DNA from: Calditrichia bacterium
GTDB lineage: Bacteria; Calditrichota; Calditrichia; RBG-13-44-9; J075
DNA length: 64,000 nt
Direction of reading: 5' to 3'
Assembly: GCA_028284905.1 (NCBI GenBank)
Contig: JANQQU010000082.1
Coordinates: forward strand, 1-64,000
Position numbers and translations under genes: made by a program. The notes under the pieces were generated by a model. It ran no database searches, was not told the DNA's origin, and saw nothing but the letters and a program-made list of their open reading frames with translations. Of the stretch, positions 26,211-35,155 are shown in pieces; within the stretch, counting starts at the first letter, position 1; every line of letters starts with the position of its first letter.

Positions 26211-27752
26211 ATGACAGATGCATTGCGGCTTACGGAAGCGGATCGACAGTTGATGAGTGAGAAAGGGATTACGGAAGCAGAGGTTCAGCGCCAGATTAGT
26301 ATTTTTCGAAATGGCATCCCCCCGGCAAAATTACAAAAATCGTGCATTATCGGAGATGGCATTGTTCGCCTGGACGATGCCGATATCGATCGATTAACCG
26401 ATGTTCATCAGCAGGCCGCTGAAGATGGCCGTTTCATGAAATTTGTACCAGCCTCCGGCGCTGCTACCCGCATGTTCAAACTTTTGCTGGCCGCATTGGA
26501 ACAACCGGAAACCAATGGTCAATTGCCGGAAAAGATCGACACCCTACTGGCTGAGCTTCCCAGGTTTGCCTTCTATCCGGATTTAAAAAAGCACTTTGAA
26601 TCGTCCGGTCAATCGCTGGACGCCCTGATTGCCGACAAACAATATCGTCCGATTTTACAAGCGATTTTAGGTACGGATGGATTGGATTATGCCCGCCTGC
26701 CGAAAGCAATGCTCAAATTCCATCGTTACCCGACCGGCAGCCGCACTGCCCTGGAAGAACACCTGATGGAGGCAACTGCCTATGTTCGCCAGGCCTCCGG
26801 GGATGCGACCATCCATTTCACGATTTCACCGGAACATGAAGCCGGTTTCCTCAGCCTTATTCAGGCGACACGCCAGCAATATGAAGCGGATAACACACAA
26901 TTCAAGATTTCCCATTCTTTTCAGAAACCGCAAACCGATACCATCGCGGTCAACATGGACAATACCCCGTTCCGCGATCGATCCGGGAAGTTAATCTTCC
27001 GACCGGCCGGTCATGGCGCTCTCCTCGATAATCTCAATGATTTACAGGGCGATATTATTTTTGTAAAAAATATCGATAACCTGGTACCGGACGAGCTGAG
27101 AGAAACAACGATTCGTTACAAGAAAGCGATTGGCGGTTACCTGATCGAATTACAGTCGGCCTGTTTTCAATACCTGTCGGAGCTGGAAAACAACAGCGTT
27201 GCTGCCACCCGGCTTAGCGAGATTGCCGACTTTGCCGAGCAAAAACTCAATGTCCGCATTCCGGCAAACACCCGCAATGCAGGTGGCGATACGTTGCAAG
27301 CATTCCTTTTCCAGCAACTGAATCGTCCCATTCGAATTTGTGGTATGGTGAAAAATGAAGGCGAGCCCGGTGGAGGTCCTTTTTGGGTCGGAGATGATCC
27401 CGAAAACATGTCCCTGCAGATCGTGGAAACTTCCCAAATCGACACAGCCGATCCGGCACAAAAGGCGATCCTCACTTCCGCCACCCACTTCAATCCGGTA
27501 GACCTGGTTTGTGGTGTTCGCGACTTTCGTGGCAATTGCTTCGATCTGCTGAAATTTCGCGATCCCGATAGCGGTTTTATTTCCCACAAATCTTATAACG
27601 GAAAAGACCTGAAAGCGCTGGAACTCCCTGGCCTCTGGAACGGTGCCATGGCAAACTGGATAACGATTTTTGTTGAGGTACCGATCATTACGTTCAATCC
27701 GGTGAAAACCGTTTTCGATTTACTGCGCAAGGAGCACCAGCCGCAAACCTGA
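26211..27752 (+). CDS. DUF4301 family protein
   Basis: A 513-residue cytoplasmic protein matching the DUF4301 pattern, widespread in Bacteroidota and relatives and of unknown biochemistry. Recognisable stretches are the opening LMSEKGITEAEVQRQISIFRNG, the nucleotide-like FVPASGAATRMFK near residues 66-78, FRPAGHGALLDNLNDL, FVKNIDNLVPD and MVKNEGEPGGGPFWV. The GSGxATRM-like and GHGALLxNL motifs recall nucleotidyltransferases that handle sugar nucleotides, which is my inference. It starts three bases after the response-regulator phosphatase and is probably its partner in one transcript. Confidence 0.82.
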   Translation: MTDALRLTEADRQLMSEKGITEAEVQRQISIFRNGIPPAKLQKSCIIGDGIVRLDDADIDRLTDVHQQAAEDGRFMKFVPASGAATRMFKLLLAALEQPETNGQLPEKIDTLLAELPRFAFYPDLKKHFESSGQSLDALIADKQYRPILQAILGTDGLDYARLPKAMLKFHRYPTGSRTALEEHLMEATAYVRQASGDATIHFTISPEHEAGFLSLIQATRQQYEADNTQFKISHSFQKPQTDTIAVNMDNTPFRDRSGKLIFRPAGHGALLDNLNDLQGDIIFVKNIDNLVPDELRETTIRYKKAIGGYLIELQSACFQYLSELENNSVAATRLSEIADFAEQKLNVRIPANTRNAGGDTLQAFLFQQLNRPIRICGMVKNEGEPGGGPFWVGDDPENMSLQIVETSQIDTADPAQKAILTSATHFNPVDLVCGVRDFRGNCFDLLKFRDPDSGFISHKSYNGKDLKALELPGLWNGAMANWITIFVEVPIITFNPVKTVFDLLRKEHQPQT

Positions 27753-27814
27753 GCCGTTGCTTCCCCTGATCTAATGTGAATATTTTTCCCGTTTAGGAAA
27801 ATTTTTCGCGATGC

Positions 27815-27850
27815 AAAAATCTCCAGTGGCCGTCCCCCGGAGAATTTTTA
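27815..27850. terminator. Probable bidirectional terminator
   Basis: AAAAATCTCC pairs with GGAGAATTTTT (one bulged A) around a GC-rich loop. A-run and T-run flank the stem, so it could end both the DUF4301 transcript and the convergent small gene at 27876. The stem core is only five base pairs, so this is a weak call. Confidence 0.4.
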
Positions 27851-27875
27851 TTGAGCTTCGAAAGCATAATCCCCA

Positions 27876-28055
27876 TTAAAGAATGGGTTTCTTTTTCAAT
27901 TCAACCGCTACTAAAACAAAATTGATTGCTGCGACGATAAACGCGCCTGCTTTCAAAACTGGCAATTCAGTCCCGGCATTAAAACCGACAACAACCATCA
28001 GGCAACCAATTACCAAATACATTATTGAACGGTCTTTTAAACTTTCCAATTTCAT
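27876..28055 (-). CDS. 59-residue two-span membrane protein
   Basis: A short gene found by reading the intergenic region. It starts MKLESLKDRS and has two hydrophobic helices (MYLVIGCLMVVVGFNA, and AFIVAAINFVLVAVEL) and a basic end, KKKPIL. GGAAAGGAACGAG immediately before the ATG offers a good Shine-Dalgarno at normal spacing. Strong start, two clean helices and a positive C-terminus make it likely to be real. Function is unknown; it faces the DUF4301 gene tail to tail. Confidence 0.72.
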   Translation of the reverse strand: MKLESLKDRSIMYLVIGCLMVVVGFNAGTELPVLKAGAFIVAAINFVLVAVELKKKPIL

Positions 28056-28356
28056 TCTCGTTCCTTTCCCGGGGTATTATAGACGGATGATTAAATGATA
28101 ATTCAACGACATATTAATGGATTCGATCTATACTGTACTTTAGCAATAAATCGTTAATTTTTGACGATTTCCGGTTATTTTAGCAAAATTCGTAATTATT
28201 CGCTAGCGGGCATCTATTCTGCGAATATTTTATTTTCCCCCTAAAGTTTTCGATTGGCCGTTCGTTTGCATATATTAGACCCCATGGGGTTGAACCGACT
28301 GTTCCCGGTATATTATATAAATGTATTTTTCACGACTTTACGCAAAGGACACCTGC
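28056..28356. other. Divergent promoter region, about 300 bases
   Basis: This AT-rich gap lies between the small membrane gene and the large lipoprotein gene. It contains a CCCCATGGGG palindrome at about 28282-28291 and TATATT just before it, which may be part of a promoter towards the lipoprotein gene. Nothing else is supported. Confidence 0.4.
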
Positions 28357-30453
28357 ATGACTGTTCAAAAGCATATCTTTACTTTTTTCATTTTGCTGAT
28401 GCTGCTGGGCGGGTTCGCATGTAACATTAAAGAACCGCTACTGCCATCCTGGGAAACCAGCTTCCGGCTGCCTTTCCAGGTAGATAGAATTCTTGTCGGC
28501 AAAGAAATTATTGATGCAGACTCAACTGCATCTATTACCTTTCAGAATTATGATGGCCAGGATTCCGTGCTTTTCTTCTCGTTGGCGGATACCGCCGAGC
28601 TGGAAGAATTCAGCGCAGCCGACCTCAGTTTGGCACCGGATAATACTTCCCGTTCAGCAGAATTAGGCACGCTCTCGATTTCTCTTGGCCCGCTGGAAAC
28701 ACCAAATATTACTTTCGCCGAATTAACTGCTGGTCTGGTCGACAGTACTCAGATCGGCCAGTCGGTCACTGTGCCGGCGATTACCATTCTCGATCAGGAA
28801 ACGGATCTCGAGAGCAGCGAATTTCAACAACTACATATTACCCAGGGCATTATTCGCCTGACCGTGACCAATGATTTGCCGATGACGCTTGGACCGGATT
28901 TAGTCGTTAAAGTCGTTAATCTGGACCCAAATTTTCCGGAAGAATTTGACCTGACTTTTACCGCACCGATAGCACCCGGCGCCAGTGCTTCTGCAGAAGC
29001 GAATATCGATAACCAGTGGCTGGTTTCGCCGTTCCGGTTTCAATACACCGTGCCGGTGCAGGCAACGACAATCAATCCGCTAACCTCGTCGATCTATTTC
29101 AACAGCGGCTTTAAGGTTGGTATCGAGTTCATTGATATAGAAGCAGATGAAGTCATCGCCCGGTTGGATGGCCAGGATTTTGACGAAGAGGTTCGCATCG
29201 GCTACGATGATGAGAACCGTCTGCGCAGTGCAATTATTGATGGTGGCGCGATTCTCATAGACCTGGATAATACCCTGCCGGTCGGTACCAACGTCACCAT
29301 AAAGGTCCCGGCGGTAACCAGTGCCGCTCAGGATACTTTTACCCAAACCGTTAATGTTCCTGCCAACAGCACTTCCCAGGTCAGTCTTGATTTTAATGGC
29401 AACGAGCATGAGATTCGCGACCCGGACAATCCCGGCGCACTCATCGACAGCCTCACGCTACTTTTCGAGGGACAAACTTTCGATACCGGCAATCAACTCG
29501 TCAGCATTCGCAGCACTGACCAGGTTAACATTGCGATCACCTCGGATAGTCTTTTCCTGCGCTCATTCTCCGGATTTATTGCTGCCGATACTGTTGAGAT
29601 CGAATCGTTTAGTGAAGACACCGATATCGACTACGGCAATTTTGACGGCGACATCAGCTTGAGCAATGCGATATTGAGACTGAATATTCTCAGTGATGTT
29701 CAGATCGAAAACCTTGTTGCAAACATAACGGTAAAAGCCTATCGCGAAGAGAATGGATCCGTAACGGACTCCGCCACGGTAGCCATAAACGAACCGGTTT
29801 TCAGCGGTGGCAATGCGACGGAAGTGGTTGTCGAAGGACCGGAAATGGCAAACCTGCTAAGCATTCTGCCAACCTCCTTTACTTTTTCCGGAGAGGTCAT
29901 TCTTTCCGGCGATGCAACGCTCAATCGTGGAGATAAAATTAACGCCGACTATCGAATTGACACACCACTCAAAGTGCAGTTAAATACCGCAACAAGCTTC
30001 GAAAGCGATCCGGAATTTATTGACGAGGATGATATCAGCGATATCCTCGCCGATGCTGCCGAAGATAATATCCTCAGCGGCCAACTCACTTTTCTGCTGA
30101 ATAATCATATTCCGGTAGGTGGCAGAGTTACTTTTGTAATTACGCGGGATATCGACGATCAGAATCTTTTTGATCCTCCCCAGGATACCAGTCAGGTTAT
30201 CATTAAAAGCATTGATGTTGCCGCGGCGCCCAGCGATCCGGTTTCCGGTTTTGTTAGCGGGGTCGAGTCCTCGGAGATTGTGATACCATTAAACCGCCGG
30301 GAAATTCAGCTCTTTAAGCAGACGCCCTTGAAGTTTGCCTATCAGTTAACGCTTAACGGCACCAATGGCTTTATAACGCTCCGCTACTCCGATTATGTCG
30401 AAATGATCGGCGCCGTCGATTTTCGAATCTTAATCGAAGATGAAGACCAGTAA
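28357..30453 (+). CDS. Large beta-rich lipoprotein of unknown function
   Basis: A 698-residue protein starting at 28357 (MTVQKHIF) with AAAGGA six bases upstream. The signal peptide ends in the lipobox GGFAC, so it is an envelope lipoprotein. The mature part is Asp/Glu- and Thr-rich with repeated beta-strand patterns such as LPVGTNVTIKVPAV and IPVGGRVTFVITRD, which look like tandem Ig-like modules; the segments are degenerate copies of one another. No catalytic motif is visible. It ends 42 bases before an outer-membrane barrel protein on the same strand. I do not recognise the family; pairing with the barrel suggests a surface complex. Confidence 0.65.
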   Translation: MTVQKHIFTFFILLMLLGGFACNIKEPLLPSWETSFRLPFQVDRILVGKEIIDADSTASITFQNYDGQDSVLFFSLADTAELEEFSAADLSLAPDNTSRSAELGTLSISLGPLETPNITFAELTAGLVDSTQIGQSVTVPAITILDQETDLESSEFQQLHITQGIIRLTVTNDLPMTLGPDLVVKVVNLDPNFPEEFDLTFTAPIAPGASASAEANIDNQWLVSPFRFQYTVPVQATTINPLTSSIYFNSGFKVGIEFIDIEADEVIARLDGQDFDEEVRIGYDDENRLRSAIIDGGAILIDLDNTLPVGTNVTIKVPAVTSAAQDTFTQTVNVPANSTSQVSLDFNGNEHEIRDPDNPGALIDSLTLLFEGQTFDTGNQLVSIRSTDQVNIAITSDSLFLRSFSGFIAADTVEIESFSEDTDIDYGNFDGDISLSNAILRLNILSDVQIENLVANITVKAYREENGSVTDSATVAINEPVFSGGNATEVVVEGPEMANLLSILPTSFTFSGEVILSGDATLNRGDKINADYRIDTPLKVQLNTATSFESDPEFIDEDDISDILADAAEDNILSGQLTFLLNNHIPVGGRVTFVITRDIDDQNLFDPPQDTSQVIIKSIDVAAAPSDPVSGFVSGVESSEIVIPLNRREIQLFKQTPLKFAYQLTLNGTNGFITLRYSDYVEMIGAVDFRILIEDEDQ

Positions 30454-30495
30454 CCCTAATTTGAATATTACCGTCGAAATTAAGTGAGTAAACCA

Positions 30496-31776
30496 ATGAT
30501 AAACCTGTTTAGACATACCACACTGATCATCCTGTTAATGACTGCTTCGCTTTGCGCCCAGCAGGCGATCGACGCGCGGGCGGCAGCGATGGCTTACAGC
30601 AATGGTGCCGCTGCCTATGGACTGGAAAATGTGGGACTGAATCCCGCCGGGCTGGCGCTGCGCAAGAATTTCAACTTTGAGTTCACGCTGTTGGGAGTCA
30701 ATGCCGGCTTTCGCAACAATAGCTTCAACAAAGATGATTATGAAAACTACTTTGCCTCCGGCCGCTTGTTCTCCGGCCAGGACATCGAAGATATTCTGAA
30801 TAAAATTCCCGAGCGCGGACTGCGCGGCGACGGTGTCGCCCGGGCCAGCACTCTCTCTTTCTATATCCCGAATTTCAGCATCTCCCTTACCGGGAATAGC
30901 GTTGGCAAATTAAATGTGCCAAAGGCCGCTTTCGATATTCCTCTAAATGGCAATTCCGGTGAAGGACGTGTGTACGATTTAGGCGATTCCGATGTAAACG
31001 GCTGGGGCAGCATCGATATTACCGTTAGCGGTGCCTATCCAATACGCTTCGAAGAAGGCAGCACGCTGGATTTTCTGGCAATTGGGGCTTCCTTCAAATA
31101 CATTTCCGGTCTCTTTTTCGGAGACGTAATCGAATCTCGCGGAACACTTACCGACTTTGACCTGGCGAATAACCGTCCCTTTTTCGAACTGGATGGCGCA
31201 ATCGAAGTGCAGAGCGCAGAAGGCGGCAGCGGTTTTGGCTTGGATTTCGGCATGGTCACAACGGTAAACGAGCGCTTTAATGTCGGGTTAACCATTCAGA
31301 ATCCGGTCAGCAACATTAACTGGACCACCGATCCGGAAACCCGATTGTATGCCTTAAAGGGAGACTCACTGAGCCTTCCCGATCAATTAACCGACAGCCT
31401 GGTTACAGAAACGGATACTTTGCTCAACACCAATGAGTTTTCCACGAAACTGCCGGTAGTGATCGACCTTGCACTGGCTTATCAGACCTCGCCGAATTTA
31501 TTGTTGACCGCCCAATACGAACAGGGACTCAATGATAATATGGGAGGCACCAAACGGCCGCGCGTGGCGGCGGGCATCGAGTATACCGGTATTCCCTTTC
31601 TTCCACTGCGGGCTGGCATCAATGTCGGGGGAAAAATCGGGCGGTCGCTGGCAATCGGCGGCGGACTGGATTTCAAATACTGGTATTTGAATCTTGCCTA
31701 TATCAGCCACGGCACATTTTTGCCCGGCGATTATACCCGCTCCAGCGTTAGTCTGACGACGCGATTGCGGTTTTAG
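30496..31776 (+). CDS. DUF5723/PorV-like outer-membrane barrel protein
   Basis: A 426-residue barrel of the FadL/PorV-like group. A signal peptide ends LCAQ, and AYGLENVGLNPAGLAL near the N-terminus is the N-A-x-L/P-A-G signature of this superfamily (in PorV and FadL it lines the plug). It ends in beta strands and the aromatic RLRF. PorV delivers tailed proteins in type IX secretion, and two tailed proteins occur in this window, but the resemblance is only at superfamily level. A GTG at 30484 is an alternative start. It follows the large lipoprotein and is probably in its operon. Confidence 0.7.
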   Translation: MINLFRHTTLIILLMTASLCAQQAIDARAAAMAYSNGAAAYGLENVGLNPAGLALRKNFNFEFTLLGVNAGFRNNSFNKDDYENYFASGRLFSGQDIEDILNKIPERGLRGDGVARASTLSFYIPNFSISLTGNSVGKLNVPKAAFDIPLNGNSGEGRVYDLGDSDVNGWGSIDITVSGAYPIRFEEGSTLDFLAIGASFKYISGLFFGDVIESRGTLTDFDLANNRPFFELDGAIEVQSAEGGSGFGLDFGMVTTVNERFNVGLTIQNPVSNINWTTDPETRLYALKGDSLSLPDQLTDSLVTETDTLLNTNEFSTKLPVVIDLALAYQTSPNLLLTAQYEQGLNDNMGGTKRPRVAAGIEYTGIPFLPLRAGINVGGKIGRSLAIGGGLDFKYWYLNLAYISHGTFLPGDYTRSSVSLTTRLRF

Positions 31777-31804
31777 ATTACACCCCCAAACTAAAATTTA
31801 CATC

Positions 31805-31858
31805 CTCGTTCCCAAACTCCGGAGACTGTGTAAAAAGTCTCTGGAGTTTGGGAACGAG
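31805..31858. repeat. GTTCCCAAACTCC long-stem repeat between convergent genes
   Basis: CTCGTTCCCAAACTCCGG and five more bases pair with the complement at 31836-31858: a 23-bp stem with one G-U pair and an eight-base loop. Related GTTCCCAAACTCCCGTTTGG repeats lie at 49646-49906. Between the ends of two convergent genes it may end transcription from both sides, and it fits a REP-type family. Confidence 0.78.
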
Positions 31859-31870
31859 AAAAATTTTCGA

Positions 31871-32770
31871 TCAAACACTGACCAATTCTTTTTCAGTCGG
31901 AACCGCCAGGGTAAGCGCCTGGGGCAGAATTTCTACCGTTAGGGTGGCAGTGGTATCGTGCGGATCGCCGTCGGTGTGGATTGGTCCGGCGCTGGCACGG
32001 TGGATGACTACTTTTTTGGTTTGATAAATTTCCATTTCAGCGACCTCGTCGATACGGCCGGAGAAAAATTTCGGCAGGCTAATCAATGCTTTTCCTATAT
32101 TGATCGGGCTTAAGATACAAACGTCAACTAATCCATCATCCGGTTTGGCATTGGGGGCGATGGTCGCATTGACGCCGTATTCCGGCAAATTGGCAAAGCT
32201 GAGCAGCACCGGGTTGCGTTGCAGGGTTTGGTCAGGCATTTCAATTTCCAACTGCTCCGGAGTAAAGCGGAAGTATTCTTTAATCCCAACCAGAAAATAC
32301 GGTACTGGTCCGCGGATTTTGGAATTATCAAATGCGTGGCTGATTGTCGCATCGACGCCAGCACCGGCGACATTGAAGAAGAAGAATTCGTTGATTTTCC
32401 CGGCATCGAATTTACGCAATACCGGTGTTTTCAGCGCTTCAATCGCTTCCTGCTGGTTTAGCGGGATTTTCATATTACGGGCAAAACCATTGCCAGAGCC
32501 AGCTGGAATAACGCCTAATACTGACTTGCTGCCGATAAGTCCTTGACCGACTTCGTTAATAGTGCCGTCTCCCCCAACGGCGACAACCATATCGGCTCCG
32601 CCCTTGGCAGCTTCTTTCGCCAGTTCGATACCATGCCCGCGATGGCCGGTTTTTATGATCTCATATTCGAGATCCATATCTTTCCAGCTTTCCTCGATCC
32701 AGTTAATAATCCGGGAAGGCTTGCGGTTAATTCCGAAGATCGGGTTGATGATAAAAACCACTTTTTTCAT
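31871..32770 (-). CDS. Diacylglycerol-kinase-like lipid kinase (YegS/DgkB family)
   Basis: A 299-residue cytoplasmic lipid kinase. The catalytic-domain signatures are VVAVGGDGTINEV (66-74, ATP-binding GGDGT) and VIPAGSGNGFARN (88-99). The C-terminal beta domain holds DDGLVDVCIL and DGDPHD, a second conserved acidic site. YegS/DgkB proteins phosphorylate diacylglycerol or other lipids and sit near the phospholipid-recycling pathway. Length matches the family. It is monocistronic by appearance, convergent with the barrel gene, with the hairpin repeat at its 3' end. Confidence 0.9.
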   Translation of the reverse strand: MKKVVFIINPIFGINRKPSRIINWIEESWKDMDLEYEIIKTGHRGHGIELAKEAAKGGADMVVAVGGDGTINEVGQGLIGSKSVLGVIPAGSGNGFARNMKIPLNQQEAIEALKTPVLRKFDAGKINEFFFFNVAGAGVDATISHAFDNSKIRGPVPYFLVGIKEYFRFTPEQLEIEMPDQTLQRNPVLLSFANLPEYGVNATIAPNAKPDDGLVDVCILSPINIGKALISLPKFFSGRIDEVAEMEIYQTKKVVIHRASAGPIHTDGDPHDTTATLTVEILPQALTLAVPTEKELVSV

Positions 32771-32965
32771 AATATATCCAGCGCTATTTCTTTCCAGAGA
32801 TCATTGAATAATGATATCGATCTACTTTCATTCTTCAAAATCAATAATCATCCTGAATCCAAAAAACCCGCACTTTCCGGGCAGATCAGGATGAAGGGAC
32901 GAATATAAGGACCCAGATAATAAAATCCAGCTTAAAATCATTAAGAAGCGCAGCAGCAGGGGTGA

Positions 32966-34153
32966 TTAGTCTGCCAGGAAAGGCTCATCTGCCACTGCGG
33001 GGGTCTGTCGTTGGAGTAAAAGATCGTAACTGTTGCGCACGCGGCCGTCTTCGTAGACAACACCGTTGCTGCTTTGCCACATGGTTTGCCCGGCGACATT
33101 GATGGTCTGATAATCGCAGGAAAGAGCGTGAATTCCCCACTCTTTTAACGGAAGTACTTCTCCCGCATCGCTAATGCCATTCGCATTGGCATCCCGCCAG
33201 AGCGCCAGCCCTTCCAGCTCTTTTCCTTGTAGCATTGCATCGCCGTTATCGTCCAGGGCTTGTAGCGCTTCGTAACCATTTTCCCAGAACAGCCAGAAAG
33301 TGCTGTTGCCGAAAAGGTCCCGCCCGGAACGGATATCGCCATCATTATCGCCGTCATACACCAGCCAGGCAGCCTGCGGGGAAATCCAGCTCCAGTATTG
33401 TTCGCCACCCTGTCCATCCAGGTTAAAAGGGACTGCTTTGCTATCGTCCAGCACAGCGGAGATAGAGAGATCGTCTGCCAGCGGAATGGCAATCGGGGTG
33501 ATCCAGTAATCGGTATTGTCTTTGATATATTTCAATCGTTGCTGCAGCCGGTCAATTTCTTTTTTATCGCGATTCGGATCCAGCATGGCAATCAGGTAAC
33601 GATGCGCTTCCGCAGAAAGGGAGCGTTTATCGAAACGTACCGGCACTTTTTCGGTAGATTCCCGGGTATAACTGGCATCGGCAACTTTCCGGTATACCTT
33701 CTTTGCATCCTTCTTTTTCCCGGCCTGCTCCAGGCACCAGCCGTATCCCAACTGAACGACCAGGTTATCCGGATCAAGCTTAATCGCTTTTTTATACCAC
33801 TTCAGCGCTTCCTTGATATGCTTGTAGGCACGCTTTAATTCGACTTCGTTTTTCGGTGGGGTAACATCATTATGCGGAACATTATCTGGCTCATATCCAT
33901 ACCAAATGGCGCTATCACCGGTTGTTACTTCTACCCGGTTGGCTTTAATGGCATAGGCCATGGCATAGAGGCGGCCGAGGGAAAGACAGACAGCGGTGTT
34001 TTCCGGTGTCTCTTTGGCCATTTTCTCCAGATTATCGATCAACCGTTGAATCGGCACTTTGCGGGTTTCTACCACACTGTATTTTGCCATTAGCGGCATG
34101 CTAATACACAGCACAGTCAACCAAACGCTTATTTTTCGGATAATTTTATCCAT
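32966..34153 (-). CDS. Secreted TPR protein with EF-hand-like calcium loops
   Basis: A 395-residue exported protein with an N-terminal signal peptide ending PLMAKY. Residues 30-160 contain TPR helices (AYKHIKEALKWYKKAIKLDPDN, one textbook repeat). Residues 235-350 carry three calcium-loop candidates: DGDNDGDIRSGRDLF, DDNGDAMLQGKELEG and DANANGISDAGEV, each with the Dx(D/N)xD/N pattern of EF hands. A TPR/EF-hand mix of this kind is uncommon. The C-terminus is short and disordered. Function unknown; a calcium-dependent scaffold in the periplasm is my inference. It is next to miaA on the same strand. Confidence 0.65.
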   Translation of the reverse strand: MDKIIRKISVWLTVLCISMPLMAKYSVVETRKVPIQRLIDNLEKMAKETPENTAVCLSLGRLYAMAYAIKANRVEVTTGDSAIWYGYEPDNVPHNDVTPPKNEVELKRAYKHIKEALKWYKKAIKLDPDNLVVQLGYGWCLEQAGKKKDAKKVYRKVADASYTRESTEKVPVRFDKRSLSAEAHRYLIAMLDPNRDKKEIDRLQQRLKYIKDNTDYWITPIAIPLADDLSISAVLDDSKAVPFNLDGQGGEQYWSWISPQAAWLVYDGDNDGDIRSGRDLFGNSTFWLFWENGYEALQALDDNGDAMLQGKELEGLALWRDANANGISDAGEVLPLKEWGIHALSCDYQTINVAGQTMWQSSNGVVYEDGRVRNSYDLLLQRQTPAVADEPFLAD

Positions 34154-34216
34154 TTTTCTTCTATCTCTTATTCCTGTTTCATCATTTCTTATTGAGACCG
34201 GAAGATAGATGTTTCG

Positions 34217-35155
34217 TCACTGAGGTTGCTTATTCCGGAGTAGTTTTTCTACTTGCGGCAGCAAAACTTCCGGTGCTGCCTTGTCCAAAAAGTGCAGGTG
34301 TTTCTCAGTTTTGAACCAGGTAACCTGCCGCTTCGCGTATTGCCGGGTATGACGTTTCACCAGCGCAATACATTCGGCAAGGTCCAGCTCATTTCTTAGA
34401 TATGAAAATACTTCCTTATATCCAACTGAATTTAAAGATTGCAATCCGGGATCGTATCCCCGGTCCAGAATTGCTTTCACCTCATCAAGAAGACCGTTAC
34501 GAAACATTTCGTCCGTCCGTTCTTCAATACGCCGGTAGAGGGCCTGCCGTTCCATTTTCAGGCAGATTTTCACCGACTGGAAAGGGGCCGGGTCCGGATT
34601 TTCCTGCTGAATTTTGCTAATCGCTCCTCCCGCCGCCAGGCACATTTCCAGCATCCGCACCACCCGATGGGCATTATTCGGATGCACCCGCGCTGCAGCT
34701 TCCGGGTCCAGCTGCTTCAATTCATCATAAAGCGGTTGACTGCCTTCTGTTTCCAATCGGCGGGTTAATCTGCGGCGCAGCTCCGGCTCTTTTTTGTTGG
34801 TCTTGAAGAACCCTTCTGTTAGTGCCCGGATGTAAAGTCCGGAGCCGCCAACAACCAGGGGCAGCTTCCCCCGGGAGAGAATTTCCAGAATGGTTGCCCG
34901 GGCATCGCTGCAATAGCGGCCGGCGGTGTATTCTTCGTCGGGATCGAGCATGTCGATAAAATGGTGAGGAATCTCAGCGCGGAATTCCGGCCCCGGTTTG
35001 GCAGTGCCAATATTGAGATAACGATAAATCTGGCGGGAATCCGCCGATACGATTTCCAGATCATATTTTCCGGCAAGTGCCCGGGAAAGCGCGGTTTTTC
35101 CGATCCCGGTGGGGCCAGTCAGCACCAAAGCAGTGTTGGGAGGCAGCGCAGACAT
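34217..35155 (-). CDS. miaA: tRNA dimethylallyltransferase
   Basis: A 312-residue MiaA, which transfers a dimethylallyl group to A37 of tRNAs reading codons that start with U. Motifs in order: P-loop TGPTGIGKTALS (14-25), the substrate Asp in DSRQIYRYLNIGTAKP, IPHHFIDMLDPDEEYTAG, GGSGLYIRALTEG, and the C-terminal tRNA-binding KRHTRQYAKRQVTWFK. The gene starts on the last base of the mutL stop codon (TAATG), so translation is coupled to mutL. This mutL-miaA order is common in bacteria. Confidence 0.96.
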   Translation of the reverse strand: MSALPPNTALVLTGPTGIGKTALSRALAGKYDLEIVSADSRQIYRYLNIGTAKPGPEFRAEIPHHFIDMLDPDEEYTAGRYCSDARATILEILSRGKLPLVVGGSGLYIRALTEGFFKTNKKEPELRRRLTRRLETEGSQPLYDELKQLDPEAAARVHPNNAHRVVRMLEMCLAAGGAISKIQQENPDPAPFQSVKICLKMERQALYRRIEERTDEMFRNGLLDEVKAILDRGYDPGLQSLNSVGYKEVFSYLRNELDLAECIALVKRHTRQYAKRQVTWFKTEKHLHFLDKAAPEVLLPQVEKLLRNKQPQ

